Assembly: GCA_963800065.1 (NCBI GenBank)
Contig: CAWCZO010000008.1
Location: forward strand, 620,001-684,000
Reading direction: 5' to 3'
Source: CAWJFJ01 sp963800065
GTDB lineage: Bacteria; Actinomycetota; Acidimicrobiia; Acidimicrobiales; UBA8190
Length of the DNA stretch: 64,000 bases
This document shows, piece by piece, positions 8,440-16,433 of the stretch; position 1 is the first letter of the stretch; every line of letters starts with the position of its first letter. The translations under genes were made by a program, and so were the position numbers. Under the pieces are notes generated by a model. That model searched no databases. It was given only the letters and a program-made list of their open reading frames with translations, and was not told where the DNA came from.

Positions 8440-8526
8440 GCCGTCACCAAGATGGTGGCTTTTCCGCATGTTCTTCGGTACGGACCGCAATTTCGGGCGC
8501 CCCGGGCATCGCTCGTGCGGGAGCCA

Positions 8527-8560
8527 CTGTAAAGTTGCATTGTCTGTAAAGTCGCATTGT
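8527..8560. repeat. Adjacent 17-bp direct repeats in the upstream region of the secreted propeller gene
   Basis: CTGTAAAGTTGCATTGT (8527-8543) and CTGTAAAGTCGCATTGT (8544-8560) are head-to-tail with one difference. They end 30 bases before the TTG start at 8591, a place where a regulator or the polymerase would bind. Confidence 0.75.
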
Positions 8561-8590
8561 GAGTTTGGTTCAGCCCGTCAAGGAGACCTT

Positions 8591-10711
8591 TTGCCCGGCC
8601 CCCGGGGATTGCGAATCCCGAGTTTGATGGCGTCACGAGTGGCCTACTTGGGCGTCATCGTATCGCTGCCTCTGGCATTCCTCGGGGTGGCGATCGTCGA
8701 GTTGGGGCTCCCGGGGACAAGCAGTGCAAGCCCTCCCCCCGCGGCCACGGCGCTGGCGACGTCCCTGACCGGGGGGGTCCAAAGAGGTGCACGTATCTCC
8801 GTTCCGGCAGGCTGGCCCGTGACTGACGCCGCCATCCTCAGCGGGACGTACGCGTCACGTGCACGTGGAACAGTCACCTACACCGTCTTCTCCGACCCCT
8901 CCTGCAGCACCTCGGTCGGCACGGGGGGCACCGTCAAGGTGAGACACGGGAGGATCCCGGCTTCAAGGGCCGTTGTCCTCACTACCGCCGGCACTTACTA
9001 CTGGCAAGCCTCCTACTCGGGCGACGCGAAGAATGCGGCATCGGTGAGTGCCTGTGGAACCGCGGGAGAGGTCGAGACGACTACACCGCCCTACGCAGAC
9101 CAGTTCGTCACCTCCGCCGTCTCGGCGATTCCCGGTACCTCGCTCAATCTCCATTGGTCCACGCCGGCGGCTGCGACCGATCCCGCTCCCGGCGCGTACT
9201 TCCACCTCTCTTCGGTCGGCACGAGTGCTTTGCCCAACTTCGATTCCATCGTTACGTGGCCAGGAGACACAACGGATACGTGGTCCTCTACGGATGGATG
9301 GTGGTCGACCAACGCCACCGCCATGACTTTGGCTGTCCCTTCCGGTGCCGTTCCGGGGGCCACTTACCAGATACAGATCTACACCTGTAGCAGCGTGAGT
9401 CAATTGTGCTCAAACTCACCGGGCGCCACCGGACCGGGTGACGAGCAGGTATCGCTCACCATATCGACGGGATGGACAACGACTCCTTACACTCAGGACT
9501 TCAGCGTTTCCAAGAAATTCGCCGAGTCCGTAGGCAATCCTCTTGACGTCGCATTCTCGCCGGACGGCACACTGTGGAACACCAGCGAATTCAGCAACCA
9601 CCTGAGCAAGATCTCGGTGTCCGCCTCCACGGCTCGCTCCTTCAGCGATCCATCGAACTCGCGCTCCGAACCGTTCGCATCGTGCTTCCCTGATTGCCAA
9701 GAGTCAGCGGCGAGCGCCCTCAGCGAAAGGGTCATCGACGCCGACGGACGCATCTGGTTCACCGAGGGTGGGTGGTACGCCCTGAACCCGAGTCCGTCAC
9801 AGCCCATTTCCAAGAACCACTCGGAAGTCGTGTCCTTCGACCCTGCGACGGACAAGTTCTGCACGTACCGCGTCCCGGGGGACGACAATGAGGTGATGGG
9901 CCTGGCCTCGACCGGAACTGCCCCCAACAGTTTGATCTGGTTCACGGAGTCCCTTGGCAACGGAAATCAACTCCCGCGTCAACCTACCCTCGATTCCTTC
10001 AATCCAGCGAAAATCGGCGACGGTTGCTCAGGCCGGTCGAATAAGCTGTTTTCGCTTCCCAATACGATTGAACGAGTGCCCTTGCCGCCAGACAGCGTCG
10101 CGGCGCAGATCGCCGTCGATCCCAACGGCTCGACGCTGTGGGTGACCGCCTTCGGAACCGCCAAGCTCTTCGCCGTCGACACCGACGTCACGCCTCCCTC
10201 GGTCACCTCGTACACCCTGAACAGCTTGAACTCGGGCACGCTCCCGCTGGAGGGTGTGGCGAATGCCTATTACAGCTGGCAGGTGGTGGCGGATGCGAAT
10301 TACGTGTACGTCATGGAATACGGGGACAGCGATCTGGTGCGGATCAACAAGAACACCGGACAAATCGATGTGGTGCCGATCCCATTGACCTCGGATTCGG
10401 AAGAGGGTTACGGGTTGGCGGTCTCCGGCAACAATCTGTATTTCACCCTCGCCGACGACCACCCACCGTCATATGGAGCAGCATCGGCATTCGGCTACGT
10501 CGACATCGCCGTCTGGGAGGCGGCGTCGGCACCATGTCTAACGACGCCGGGGGATTGCGCCCCTGACCCGTCAGACGCTGTGGTGTACAGCGGACTCTCC
10601 GATTTTGCCGCTCCGGAGACGACTGCCGCCGATTTCCGAGGTATCACGGTGAAACCCGGTGGAACTGTTGCCATCGCGGACTTTCACCAGGTCCTCGAAC
10701 TCAGTCCCTAG
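8591..10711 (+). CDS. Secreted protein with Ig-like N-terminus and a Vgb/NHL-type beta-propeller
   Basis: About 706 residues. The TTG at 8591 is preferred because AAGGAG stands five bases upstream; the ATG at 8627 is the alternative. A signal peptide follows (VAYLGVIVSLPLAFLGVAIV, then an Ala/Ser/Pro-rich cleavage region). Next comes an Ig-like domain common in actinobacterial surface proteins (GTVTYTVFSDPSCSTSVG to YYWQASYSGDAKNA). From about residue 310 on there are propeller blades with the marks of the streptogramin-lyase-like (Vgb) and NHL families: LDVAFSPDGTLWNTSEF, DADGRIWFTEGGWY, NSLIWFTESLGNG, VDPNGSTLWVTAFG. Without the lyase catalytic histidines being identifiable, enzymatic activity cannot be claimed. 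It is likely extracellular and binds or modifies an unknown ligand. A strong hairpin follows the stop. Confidence 0.8.
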   Translation: MPGPRGLRIPSLMASRVAYLGVIVSLPLAFLGVAIVELGLPGTSSASPPPAATALATSLTGGVQRGARISVPAGWPVTDAAILSGTYASRARGTVTYTVFSDPSCSTSVGTGGTVKVRHGRIPASRAVVLTTAGTYYWQASYSGDAKNAASVSACGTAGEVETTTPPYADQFVTSAVSAIPGTSLNLHWSTPAAATDPAPGAYFHLSSVGTSALPNFDSIVTWPGDTTDTWSSTDGWWSTNATAMTLAVPSGAVPGATYQIQIYTCSSVSQLCSNSPGATGPGDEQVSLTISTGWTTTPYTQDFSVSKKFAESVGNPLDVAFSPDGTLWNTSEFSNHLSKISVSASTARSFSDPSNSRSEPFASCFPDCQESAASALSERVIDADGRIWFTEGGWYALNPSPSQPISKNHSEVVSFDPATDKFCTYRVPGDDNEVMGLASTGTAPNSLIWFTESLGNGNQLPRQPTLDSFNPAKIGDGCSGRSNKLFSLPNTIERVPLPPDSVAAQIAVDPNGSTLWVTAFGTAKLFAVDTDVTPPSVTSYTLNSLNSGTLPLEGVANAYYSWQVVADANYVYVMEYGDSDLVRINKNTGQIDVVPIPLTSDSEEGYGLAVSGNNLYFTLADDHPPSYGAASAFGYVDIAVWEAASAPCLTTPGDCAPDPSDAVVYSGLSDFAAPETTAADFRGITVKPGGTVAIADFHQVLELSP

Positions 10712-10722
10712 CCACGGTCGAT

Positions 10723-10749
10723 GTGGTGTCGCCCGCTGGGCGACACCAC
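10723..10749 (+). terminator. Strong hairpin after the propeller gene
   Basis: GTGGTGTCGCCC and GGGCGACACCAC form a perfect 12-bp stem with a three-base loop (GCT), starting 12 bases after the stop codon. No T run follows, as is common for actinobacterial terminators. Confidence 0.75.
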
Positions 10750-10792
10750 CAAGGGCCGGGCCAGCAGGTACGTGACGCCGTGATCAGGCACA

Positions 10793-12157
10793 ATGTCCGA
10801 AGTGTCTTTGACACCGCCAGACGGCGGCCCCCCAGGAGCTCGTCTCTCGGACGAGGATCGAGAACGGGTGGTCGAAGTCCTCAAGAACTCATGCAGTGAC
10901 GGTCGGCTGACCCTGGATGAGTTCTCCGAGCGCGTCGACGCTGCGTACCACGCGGTAGCCCTCCGGGACGTCGGCCCGGTGCTGGCCGATCTCCCTCATC
11001 CCTTCGGTCCTGACTTCGCCGGCCTACTCGGTGGCGAGATCGGCCGCTCGGCGGTGCCCGTCGCCCCGCAGGTCCCTGACGTCGCCGGGCGCAAGGTGAC
11101 TCGCTGGACGATCTCGATCATGGGGGGATCGCAGCGCAGAGGCCGGTGGCGCTTGCGGGAGAAGACCAACGCCGTGGCCGTCATGGGCGGCTGCCTGCTC
11201 GACTTGCGCAACGCCGAGGTCGAGGGTCCGGGCGTTCTCATCAACGCCATCGCCGTCATGGGTGGAATAGAGATCGTCGTTCCCGAGGGTATCGAGGTCG
11301 AGCTGGGCGGCATCGCCGTCATGGGTGGCAAGGATGCCCGGTGGCTGAAGGCGGTGCCTCCGATCCCTGGATCGCCGGTCATCCGGGTGCGAGTCTTCGC
11401 CTTCTGGGGTGGCGTGACCGTCCGGAGCAGGCCGGCGCAGGCGGGCCCAAATGACGATGGAGCCGACAGCCTTCCCGACGGCGTGGGACCTTCCGTCCAC
11501 CGGAGGCTGAGCGGTGGAGAGCCGACAGGGGACCCCCGACTGATCGACATCGTGGCGGAGGAGCAACGCTATCCGGGCCCTGACCTCGCTGCGGAGGGCT
11601 TGCCCGAGGGCACGGTCACGATCATGTTCAGCGACATCGAGGGATTCACGTCGATCACCGAGCGCTTGGGCGATCGACGGGCCATGGCCATCCTTCACGA
11701 GCACAACGGCATCATCCGCCAACGCGTCGGTCGTTCAGGAGGCCATGAGATCAAATCCCAGGGTGACGGCTTTATGATCGCCTTCGGTGGCGCCAGCAGC
11801 GCCCTGCAGTGCGCCGTCGGGATCCAGTCCGACTTCGCCGCCCGCAACCGTTCGAAGCCCGACCAACCGGTCCAGGTCCGCCTCGGGCTCCATGCCGGCG
11901 AAGCGATCCGTGACGGCAACGACTTCCTGGGTGGCGCCGTGATTCTGGCCGCCCGTATCGCCCAGCAGGCGAAGGGCGGCGAGATCCTGGTCTCCTCGGT
12001 GCTCAAGGATCTGTGCGACCTGGGCGGCGAGTTTCAGTTCGAGCAAGGCCGGGACATCCACCTGAAGGGCTTGTCCGAGTCCCGACGGGTCTATTCCGTT
12101 ACGGCCGCGGATCGGTCGGAGGATGGAGGTCGGTCCGACCAAGACACGGTCATGTAG
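10793..12157 (+). CDS. DUF1707 - LiaF-like - class III adenylate/guanylate cyclase fusion
   Basis: 454 residues in three parts. Residues about 17-70 are a DUF1707 domain (RLSDEDRERVVEVLKNSCSD, LDEFSERVDAA, DLP). Residues about 100-212 are a cell-wall-stress/LiaF C-terminal-like beta-solenoid with the recurring IxVMGG strand motif. Residues about 270-440 are a class III nucleotide cyclase: metal Asp281 in IMFSDIEGFT, Lys321 and metal Asp325 in EIKSQGDGFMIAF, and transition-state Arg388 in LAARIAQQ. The Asn normally four residues before that Arg is Ile384, so activity may be low or altered. No transmembrane segment is evident; the protein is probably cytoplasmic or membrane-associated. By family, cAMP or cGMP would be the product; the sensing input from the LiaF-like part is inference. 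Monocistronic; convergent with the MMPL gene. Confidence 0.88.
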   Translation: MSEVSLTPPDGGPPGARLSDEDRERVVEVLKNSCSDGRLTLDEFSERVDAAYHAVALRDVGPVLADLPHPFGPDFAGLLGGEIGRSAVPVAPQVPDVAGRKVTRWTISIMGGSQRRGRWRLREKTNAVAVMGGCLLDLRNAEVEGPGVLINAIAVMGGIEIVVPEGIEVELGGIAVMGGKDARWLKAVPPIPGSPVIRVRVFAFWGGVTVRSRPAQAGPNDDGADSLPDGVGPSVHRRLSGGEPTGDPRLIDIVAEEQRYPGPDLAAEGLPEGTVTIMFSDIEGFTSITERLGDRRAMAILHEHNGIIRQRVGRSGGHEIKSQGDGFMIAFGGASSALQCAVGIQSDFAARNRSKPDQPVQVRLGLHAGEAIRDGNDFLGGAVILAARIAQQAKGGEILVSSVLKDLCDLGGEFQFEQGRDIHLKGLSESRRVYSVTAADRSEDGGRSDQDTVM

Positions 12158-12181
12158 GTCGGCAACCGACGCTCGGCGGTG

Positions 12182-14416
12182 TCAGGGAGCCGCCGAACCC
12201 ACCAGTGCCGGCTCGTCGTCTGAGGGCTTGGCCGCCACGTCGTCGGCGTCCACCGACAATTTGGGCAGAAGGCGGTCGAGCCAGGGCGGGAACCACCAGT
12301 TCGATTTGCCCAACAGCATCATCACCGAAGGCACGATAGCCATCCGGATGAAGACGGCGTCGACGAAGATGCCGCCGGCCAGGCCGATGCCGAACTCCTT
12401 GATGACGCGTTCGCCACCGAGGATGAACGACCCGAACACGAGGATCATGATGAGCGCCGCAGCGGTGATGGTCTTGCCCGTGGCCGCCAATCCGTTACGG
12501 ACGGCGACTCGGTTGTCGCCCGACCTGATGAACTCCTCGTGCATCCGGGAGACCAGGAAGACCTGGTAGTCCATGGACAACCCGAAGAGGATGGCGAACA
12601 ACATCACGGGCAGGAAGGCCTCTACCGGGCTGGTGCCGTTGAGCCCGATGAGGGAACCGGCGTAGCCCCACTGGAAGACCGCCACCACGATCCCGAAGGC
12701 CGCCCCGATGGAGAGCAGGTTCATGAGAGCGGCGGTGACCGGAATGACGAAGCTCCGGAACACGATGGACAAAAGGAGGAAGGCCAGCACCACCACCAGG
12801 CCGATGAAGAGCGGCAGCTTGGCCGAGAGCACATGGGCGAAGTCGATGAAGGTGGCGGTCGTGCCGCCGACCAGGACGGAGACACCGGAAGTCCCCACCG
12901 CCTCGGGGATGGTGACGGATCGCAGGTGGTTGATGAGGTCGGTGGTGGCGGCGGCCTGGGGTGAGGTGGTCGGGTAGACGGTGAGGAGGCTGACGTCCAC
13001 GCCTCGTCGGGTGGGGCTCGGGACCACCGTCGGGCCGACCACCTTCTGCACTCCGGGCTGCGCCGTGATGTCGGTCCCGACGGTTTTCATCACCTCCTGG
13101 GCCGCCGGGGTGTCCGTCTTGGCCACCAGGAGCAGGGGGCCGCTGAAGCCCGGCCCGAATCCCTTGGCCAGCATGTCGAAGGCCTGGCGGGTCGTCGTGC
13201 TGGCCGGGTCGGTGCCCTGGTCGGCCGAACCCAGTCGGAGCGAGAAGAAGGGGAGGACGAGGACGACCACGACGACGAGCGCGCCGAGGGCCGAGATGAT
13301 CGAGCGCTTCTGCACCAGATCGGCCCAACCCGGCCAGAAGCCCTTGCTGTCGGCGCCGACGATCCGCGGCCCGTTATCGGCCAGGTTCCGCTTTTGCCGA
13401 CGGCTCATGACCTTCGGGCCGATGAAACCCAGAAGCGCGGGCAGGAGGGTGAGGGCGGCCACCATGGTGAAGAGGACGCCGATGGCGGCAGCGACGGCCA
13501 GTCCGTAGAGGAAGCTGACGCCGAGAGCGAACATTCCGAGCAGGGCGATGCAGACGATGATGCCGGCGAAGAGAACGGCCCGGCCTGACGTGTTGATGGC
13601 GTTGATGATCGAGCTCTCGGTATCCCGCCCGGCCACCAAGCCCTGTCGATGTCTGGTCACGATGAAGAGGGCGTAGTCGACGCCCACCCCCAGGCCGATG
13701 AGCAGCACCAACTCCGGCGCGAACTGGGCCATCTTGAGGACGTGACTCAAGGTACCGATGATCCCGATGGCCGTTCCCAGAGCGAAGAGGGCCGAGATGA
13801 TGGGGAGGAGGGCGGCGAAGACCGAGCCGAAGACCAGGAGGAGGACGATGAGCGCCAGAAGGACGCCCAAGCCGGAGCTGCTGAACGACTGGTTGTTGGC
13901 GAATTCGGCCAACTGGCCGGTCACGGCGATGTGCAGGCCGTCACCGGAGTGATCGACCGCCGTGTGAACGAACAGCGTGGCCTCCGCGGACGAGATGTCC
14001 TGGGCCTGCTTCTCGAACGTGACGTTGACGAATCCCACCGTGTCCTTCGGGTAGTTGACGTTGGTGAGGGAGATCAGATGCCCTCTGGCGTCATAGGGGC
14101 TGAACACCGGTGAGACGTTGGGCAGCGCATCGATCTGCCTCACCATCTCGTTGATACGGAGCCCGATGCCCGTGTCGTCGAGCCGGGCACTGCCGGATGT
14201 GGCGAAGACCACCTGCTCCCGGTCGCCCGATTGTCGGGGGGTCACCGACTGGAGCAGCGTGACGGCGTCGGCCGACTGGGTGCTCGGGAAGGAGAAGGAG
14301 TTGGAGTAAGCCGTTCCGGCTACGGTCACCAGTCCGATCGAGCCGATGAGGGCGACGAACCAGAACAGGACGACGAGGCGACGATGGCGGACACACCACT
14401 CGGCCAGGGTACGCAT
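12182..14416 (-). CDS. MMPL/RND-family transporter
   Basis: 744 residues with two matching halves, each one transmembrane helix, a large extracytoplasmic loop and about five further helices. The first helix is RRLVVLFWFVALIGSIGLV. Characteristic stretches are GLGVGVDYALFIVTRHRQG (TM4 of half one, with the conserved Asp/Tyr) and FGLSMDYQVFLVSRMHEEF in half two. These proton-driven exporters move lipids or drugs across the inner membrane in actinobacteria; the substrate is not evident. The ATG at 14416 is preceded by GGGAG. The gene is divergent from the TetR gene at 14922, which suggests control by that regulator. The C-terminus ends in a short hydrophilic tail (VDADDVAAKPSDDEPA). Confidence 0.93.
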   Translation of the reverse strand: MRTLAEWCVRHRRLVVLFWFVALIGSIGLVTVAGTAYSNSFSFPSTQSADAVTLLQSVTPRQSGDREQVVFATSGSARLDDTGIGLRINEMVRQIDALPNVSPVFSPYDARGHLISLTNVNYPKDTVGFVNVTFEKQAQDISSAEATLFVHTAVDHSGDGLHIAVTGQLAEFANNQSFSSSGLGVLLALIVLLLVFGSVFAALLPIISALFALGTAIGIIGTLSHVLKMAQFAPELVLLIGLGVGVDYALFIVTRHRQGLVAGRDTESSIINAINTSGRAVLFAGIIVCIALLGMFALGVSFLYGLAVAAAIGVLFTMVAALTLLPALLGFIGPKVMSRRQKRNLADNGPRIVGADSKGFWPGWADLVQKRSIISALGALVVVVVLVLPFFSLRLGSADQGTDPASTTTRQAFDMLAKGFGPGFSGPLLLVAKTDTPAAQEVMKTVGTDITAQPGVQKVVGPTVVPSPTRRGVDVSLLTVYPTTSPQAAATTDLINHLRSVTIPEAVGTSGVSVLVGGTTATFIDFAHVLSAKLPLFIGLVVVLAFLLLSIVFRSFVIPVTAALMNLLSIGAAFGIVVAVFQWGYAGSLIGLNGTSPVEAFLPVMLFAILFGLSMDYQVFLVSRMHEEFIRSGDNRVAVRNGLAATGKTITAAALIMILVFGSFILGGERVIKEFGIGLAGGIFVDAVFIRMAIVPSVMMLLGKSNWWFPPWLDRLLPKLSVDADDVAAKPSDDEPALVGSAAP

Positions 14417-14921
14417 TTCGCAGATTCTCCCTCAGGAGCGGTTACAGAATGGAATTTCCGACCCGGAGTGCGCGGGAGCCGCTGCTCCGAGGCCACGGAG
14501 TGTCGGCGTCGTCGAGGCAGGTGACGCACGTGGAACTCGCCCACAAAGGTAGCGTGAAGGAGCGGACAAGCGGAGCATCGAGGCCGCGTATCTCCCCAGC
14601 CGGACCTGGTTGCGGGGATGGGCCGGCCAACCCAATCCTGGATCGACAACGAGACACTTGACCGCCATCGCCGCCGCCGAACGGTTGCGGACATATCCCC
14701 GGGCGCCCTGGGATCATCATTGCGTCTTTCTCGGGTGGCGTTGGAGGTCGGTGGATTGAGAACTTCTGAGCGGCGAGACCTCACTCGTTTTCGGAATCCA
14801 TTCACATTCCGGCGACGAGAGCGCTCTTCTCGGGGGTGACACAGAGTGTATGATTGTCGTGCTCGTTGGATGAGAACGGCTGGTGTCTCAGGACGGCCCG
14901 GCGCAGCGGTGAGGGGACACG
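14417..14921. promoter_or_regulatory. Long divergent promoter region between the MMPL and TetR genes
   Basis: About 500 bases without a convincing gene. GGAATTTCC occurs at 14451-14459 near the exporter start. CGGAAT and ATTCCG form an inverted repeat at 14792-14811 nearer the regulator. A TATGAT box lies at 14849-14854. The shared GGAAT/ATTCC half sites are candidate TetR operators, which is inference. Confidence 0.4.
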
Positions 14922-15614
14922 ATGGTCCGGCGGGAACCCAAAGTGCGTGACACCAGGGACCGGATCCGGGCCGCCGCCCTCGAGGTGTTCGCCGCCAAGG
15001 GATTCGCCGCCACTTCCGTCGACAACATCGTGGCCCGCGCCGGCTGCACCAGGGGCGCCTTTTACTATTACTTCGAGAGCAAAGAGGATATCGCCCGTGA
15101 CCTGCAGCGCGATCTCTGGCATCAGCTGACCGAACGCGCTAATGAGGCTTTCGATCCAGACCTCGGGAGCATCACCAATCTGAAGAGGGTGTTCGACGTC
15201 CATCGCGGCGCCCTCGCTGACCTGGGTGAGGCCCGCTTCTTCCTCCGTGAAGGGTTTCTCGACCCCATCCGGGAGGCGTCGGATCGCGACGAGCTCAAGT
15301 GGGGTGTCAGTCAGATCCGCGACCTCCTGGTCGAGGCCATGGACCGCGGCGAGGTTGTCACCGTCGAGTCCGGTGCTTTGGCCGCGCTTCTCGCCGGCCT
15401 TTTCGAGGTGGCGACCATGCACCTTCTCGAGGTCAGTGATCCGGCGCCAACGGTGGAGGTTGTCCATGTGCTTCTCGATGGACTCGCCTCCACCCGCAGC
15501 GATGCGGCCGAGTCACGACGGTCCGGTGCCCCGACTCGTGACGCCGTCGTTCACACTCCGTCCGACACGCGTCCGCCACAAACGGTCACCCTCATGAGTG
15601 CCGACGACCGCTGA
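14922..15614 (+). CDS. TetR-family transcriptional regulator, likely repressor of the divergent MMPL exporter
   Basis: 230 residues. DNA-binding domain at about 8-55: VRDTRDRIRAAALEVFAAKG, then VDNIVARAGCTRGAFYYYFE. The ligand/dimer domain follows, with DLQRDLWHQLTERANEAFD and RFFLREGFLDPIREASDRDE. The last 40 residues after LLDGLAS are polar and low in structure (STRSDAAESRRSGAPTRD), longer than usual for the family. It is a paralogue of the regulator at 7125-7718. The position back to back with an exporter gene is the standard arrangement for a drug- or lipid-responsive repressor; that role is inference. ATG at 14922 with GAGGGG upstream. Confidence 0.92.
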   Translation: MVRREPKVRDTRDRIRAAALEVFAAKGFAATSVDNIVARAGCTRGAFYYYFESKEDIARDLQRDLWHQLTERANEAFDPDLGSITNLKRVFDVHRGALADLGEARFFLREGFLDPIREASDRDELKWGVSQIRDLLVEAMDRGEVVTVESGALAALLAGLFEVATMHLLEVSDPAPTVEVVHVLLDGLASTRSDAAESRRSGAPTRDAVVHTPSDTRPPQTVTLMSADDR

Positions 15615-15961
15615 CCAGGATTCATGTGAACCAATAAAGGTTGATCAGGCGTGCTTGCCACCAAGACTGGGGTAGCAACACGGTGAACCAGGAGGATGTG
15701 GACAACGGGTGTGTTTGTACGGGATGTTCGCCGAGAAGGTGCTCCCGGGGACTTACACCATCACCAATGGAGGTCACCGAGAGCACCAAGAAGGCGCACG
15801 AAAAGGACGCCACATTCTTCTCGTGCGTGATCGTCTGCTAGGGCCGAACGGACCCGCCAGCTCGGGCTACGCTGCATGGCGATGGAGCCGAGGAAGGCCG
15901 ACGCCATCTCGTCTGCGGCGTTCGCCTCCAGCCGACAACCCTGAGAACGGGAGAGGCGACA
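15615..15961. other. Gene-free stretch
   Basis: About 350 bases between the TetR gene and the lipoprotein gene. A Cys-containing open frame of about 53 codons (GTG 15682 to stop 15841) is the only candidate; it has no recognisable domain and is not called. No terminator or repeat stands out. Confidence 0.35.
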
Positions 15962-16387
15962 GTGAGCCCAGGGAGCCGGATTCCCCAGGTGCTGACGGCC
16001 GGCGTGATCGCCGGTTGCTCGATGTTGCTCGTGGGGTGTTCGTCTCCGAACCCTTCGGCATCTTCGGTGGCCGGTACCAGCATCGCGCCAGGTCAGGCCG
16101 TTCCGTTCAACGCGGCTGATAATGCGCGGTCGGAGATCACGAACGGGAGGTGCACCCCCTCCTCCGGTGCATGGGTCCTGAAGGGAAAAGCGCGGAACTC
16201 GGCCACGAAGGCCAAGACGTTTCAGATCGTCGTGGATTTCGTGACGGAGCCAGGTTCGACCGTGCTCGGCTCCGTGGTGGTCAATCTCCCGGGTGTGGGT
16301 GCCAAAGCGACCGTGCCCTGGTCCGCCACGGGCGCTCGGGGCAAGTCTCACGTGGCCTGTGTCGTGCGACAGGCCCAGGCACGCTGA
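15962..16387 (+). CDS. Small secreted lipoprotein, unknown function
   Basis: 141 residues. A lipoprotein signal is clear: hydrophobic VLTAGVIAGCSMLLVGC with the lipobox LVGC, so the mature protein begins at Cys near residue 27 and is anchored to the outer face of the membrane. After a Ser/Pro linker, the mature part has beta-strand character (FQIVVDFVTEPGSTVLGSVV, VPWSATGARGKSHVACVV), resembling small actinobacterial FxLYD-like lipoproteins. Two further cysteines (NGRCTPSSG and HVACVV) could form a disulphide. GTG start at 15962 with GGAGAGG upstream. I cannot name the family. It is convergent with the glycosyltransferase pair. Confidence 0.75.
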   Translation: MSPGSRIPQVLTAGVIAGCSMLLVGCSSPNPSASSVAGTSIAPGQAVPFNAADNARSEITNGRCTPSSGAWVLKGKARNSATKAKTFQIVVDFVTEPGSTVLGSVVVNLPGVGAKATVPWSATGARGKSHVACVVRQAQAR

Positions 16388-16433
16388 ATCGGACAATCGG
16401 CCTTCTCGTCCGGAGCGGCGCCCGTCCCCCTCG

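Noticed and set aside
15682..15841. Possible 53-residue Cys-containing small protein
   Set aside because: No family match by eye, no strong ribosome binding site and no neighbour to support it.
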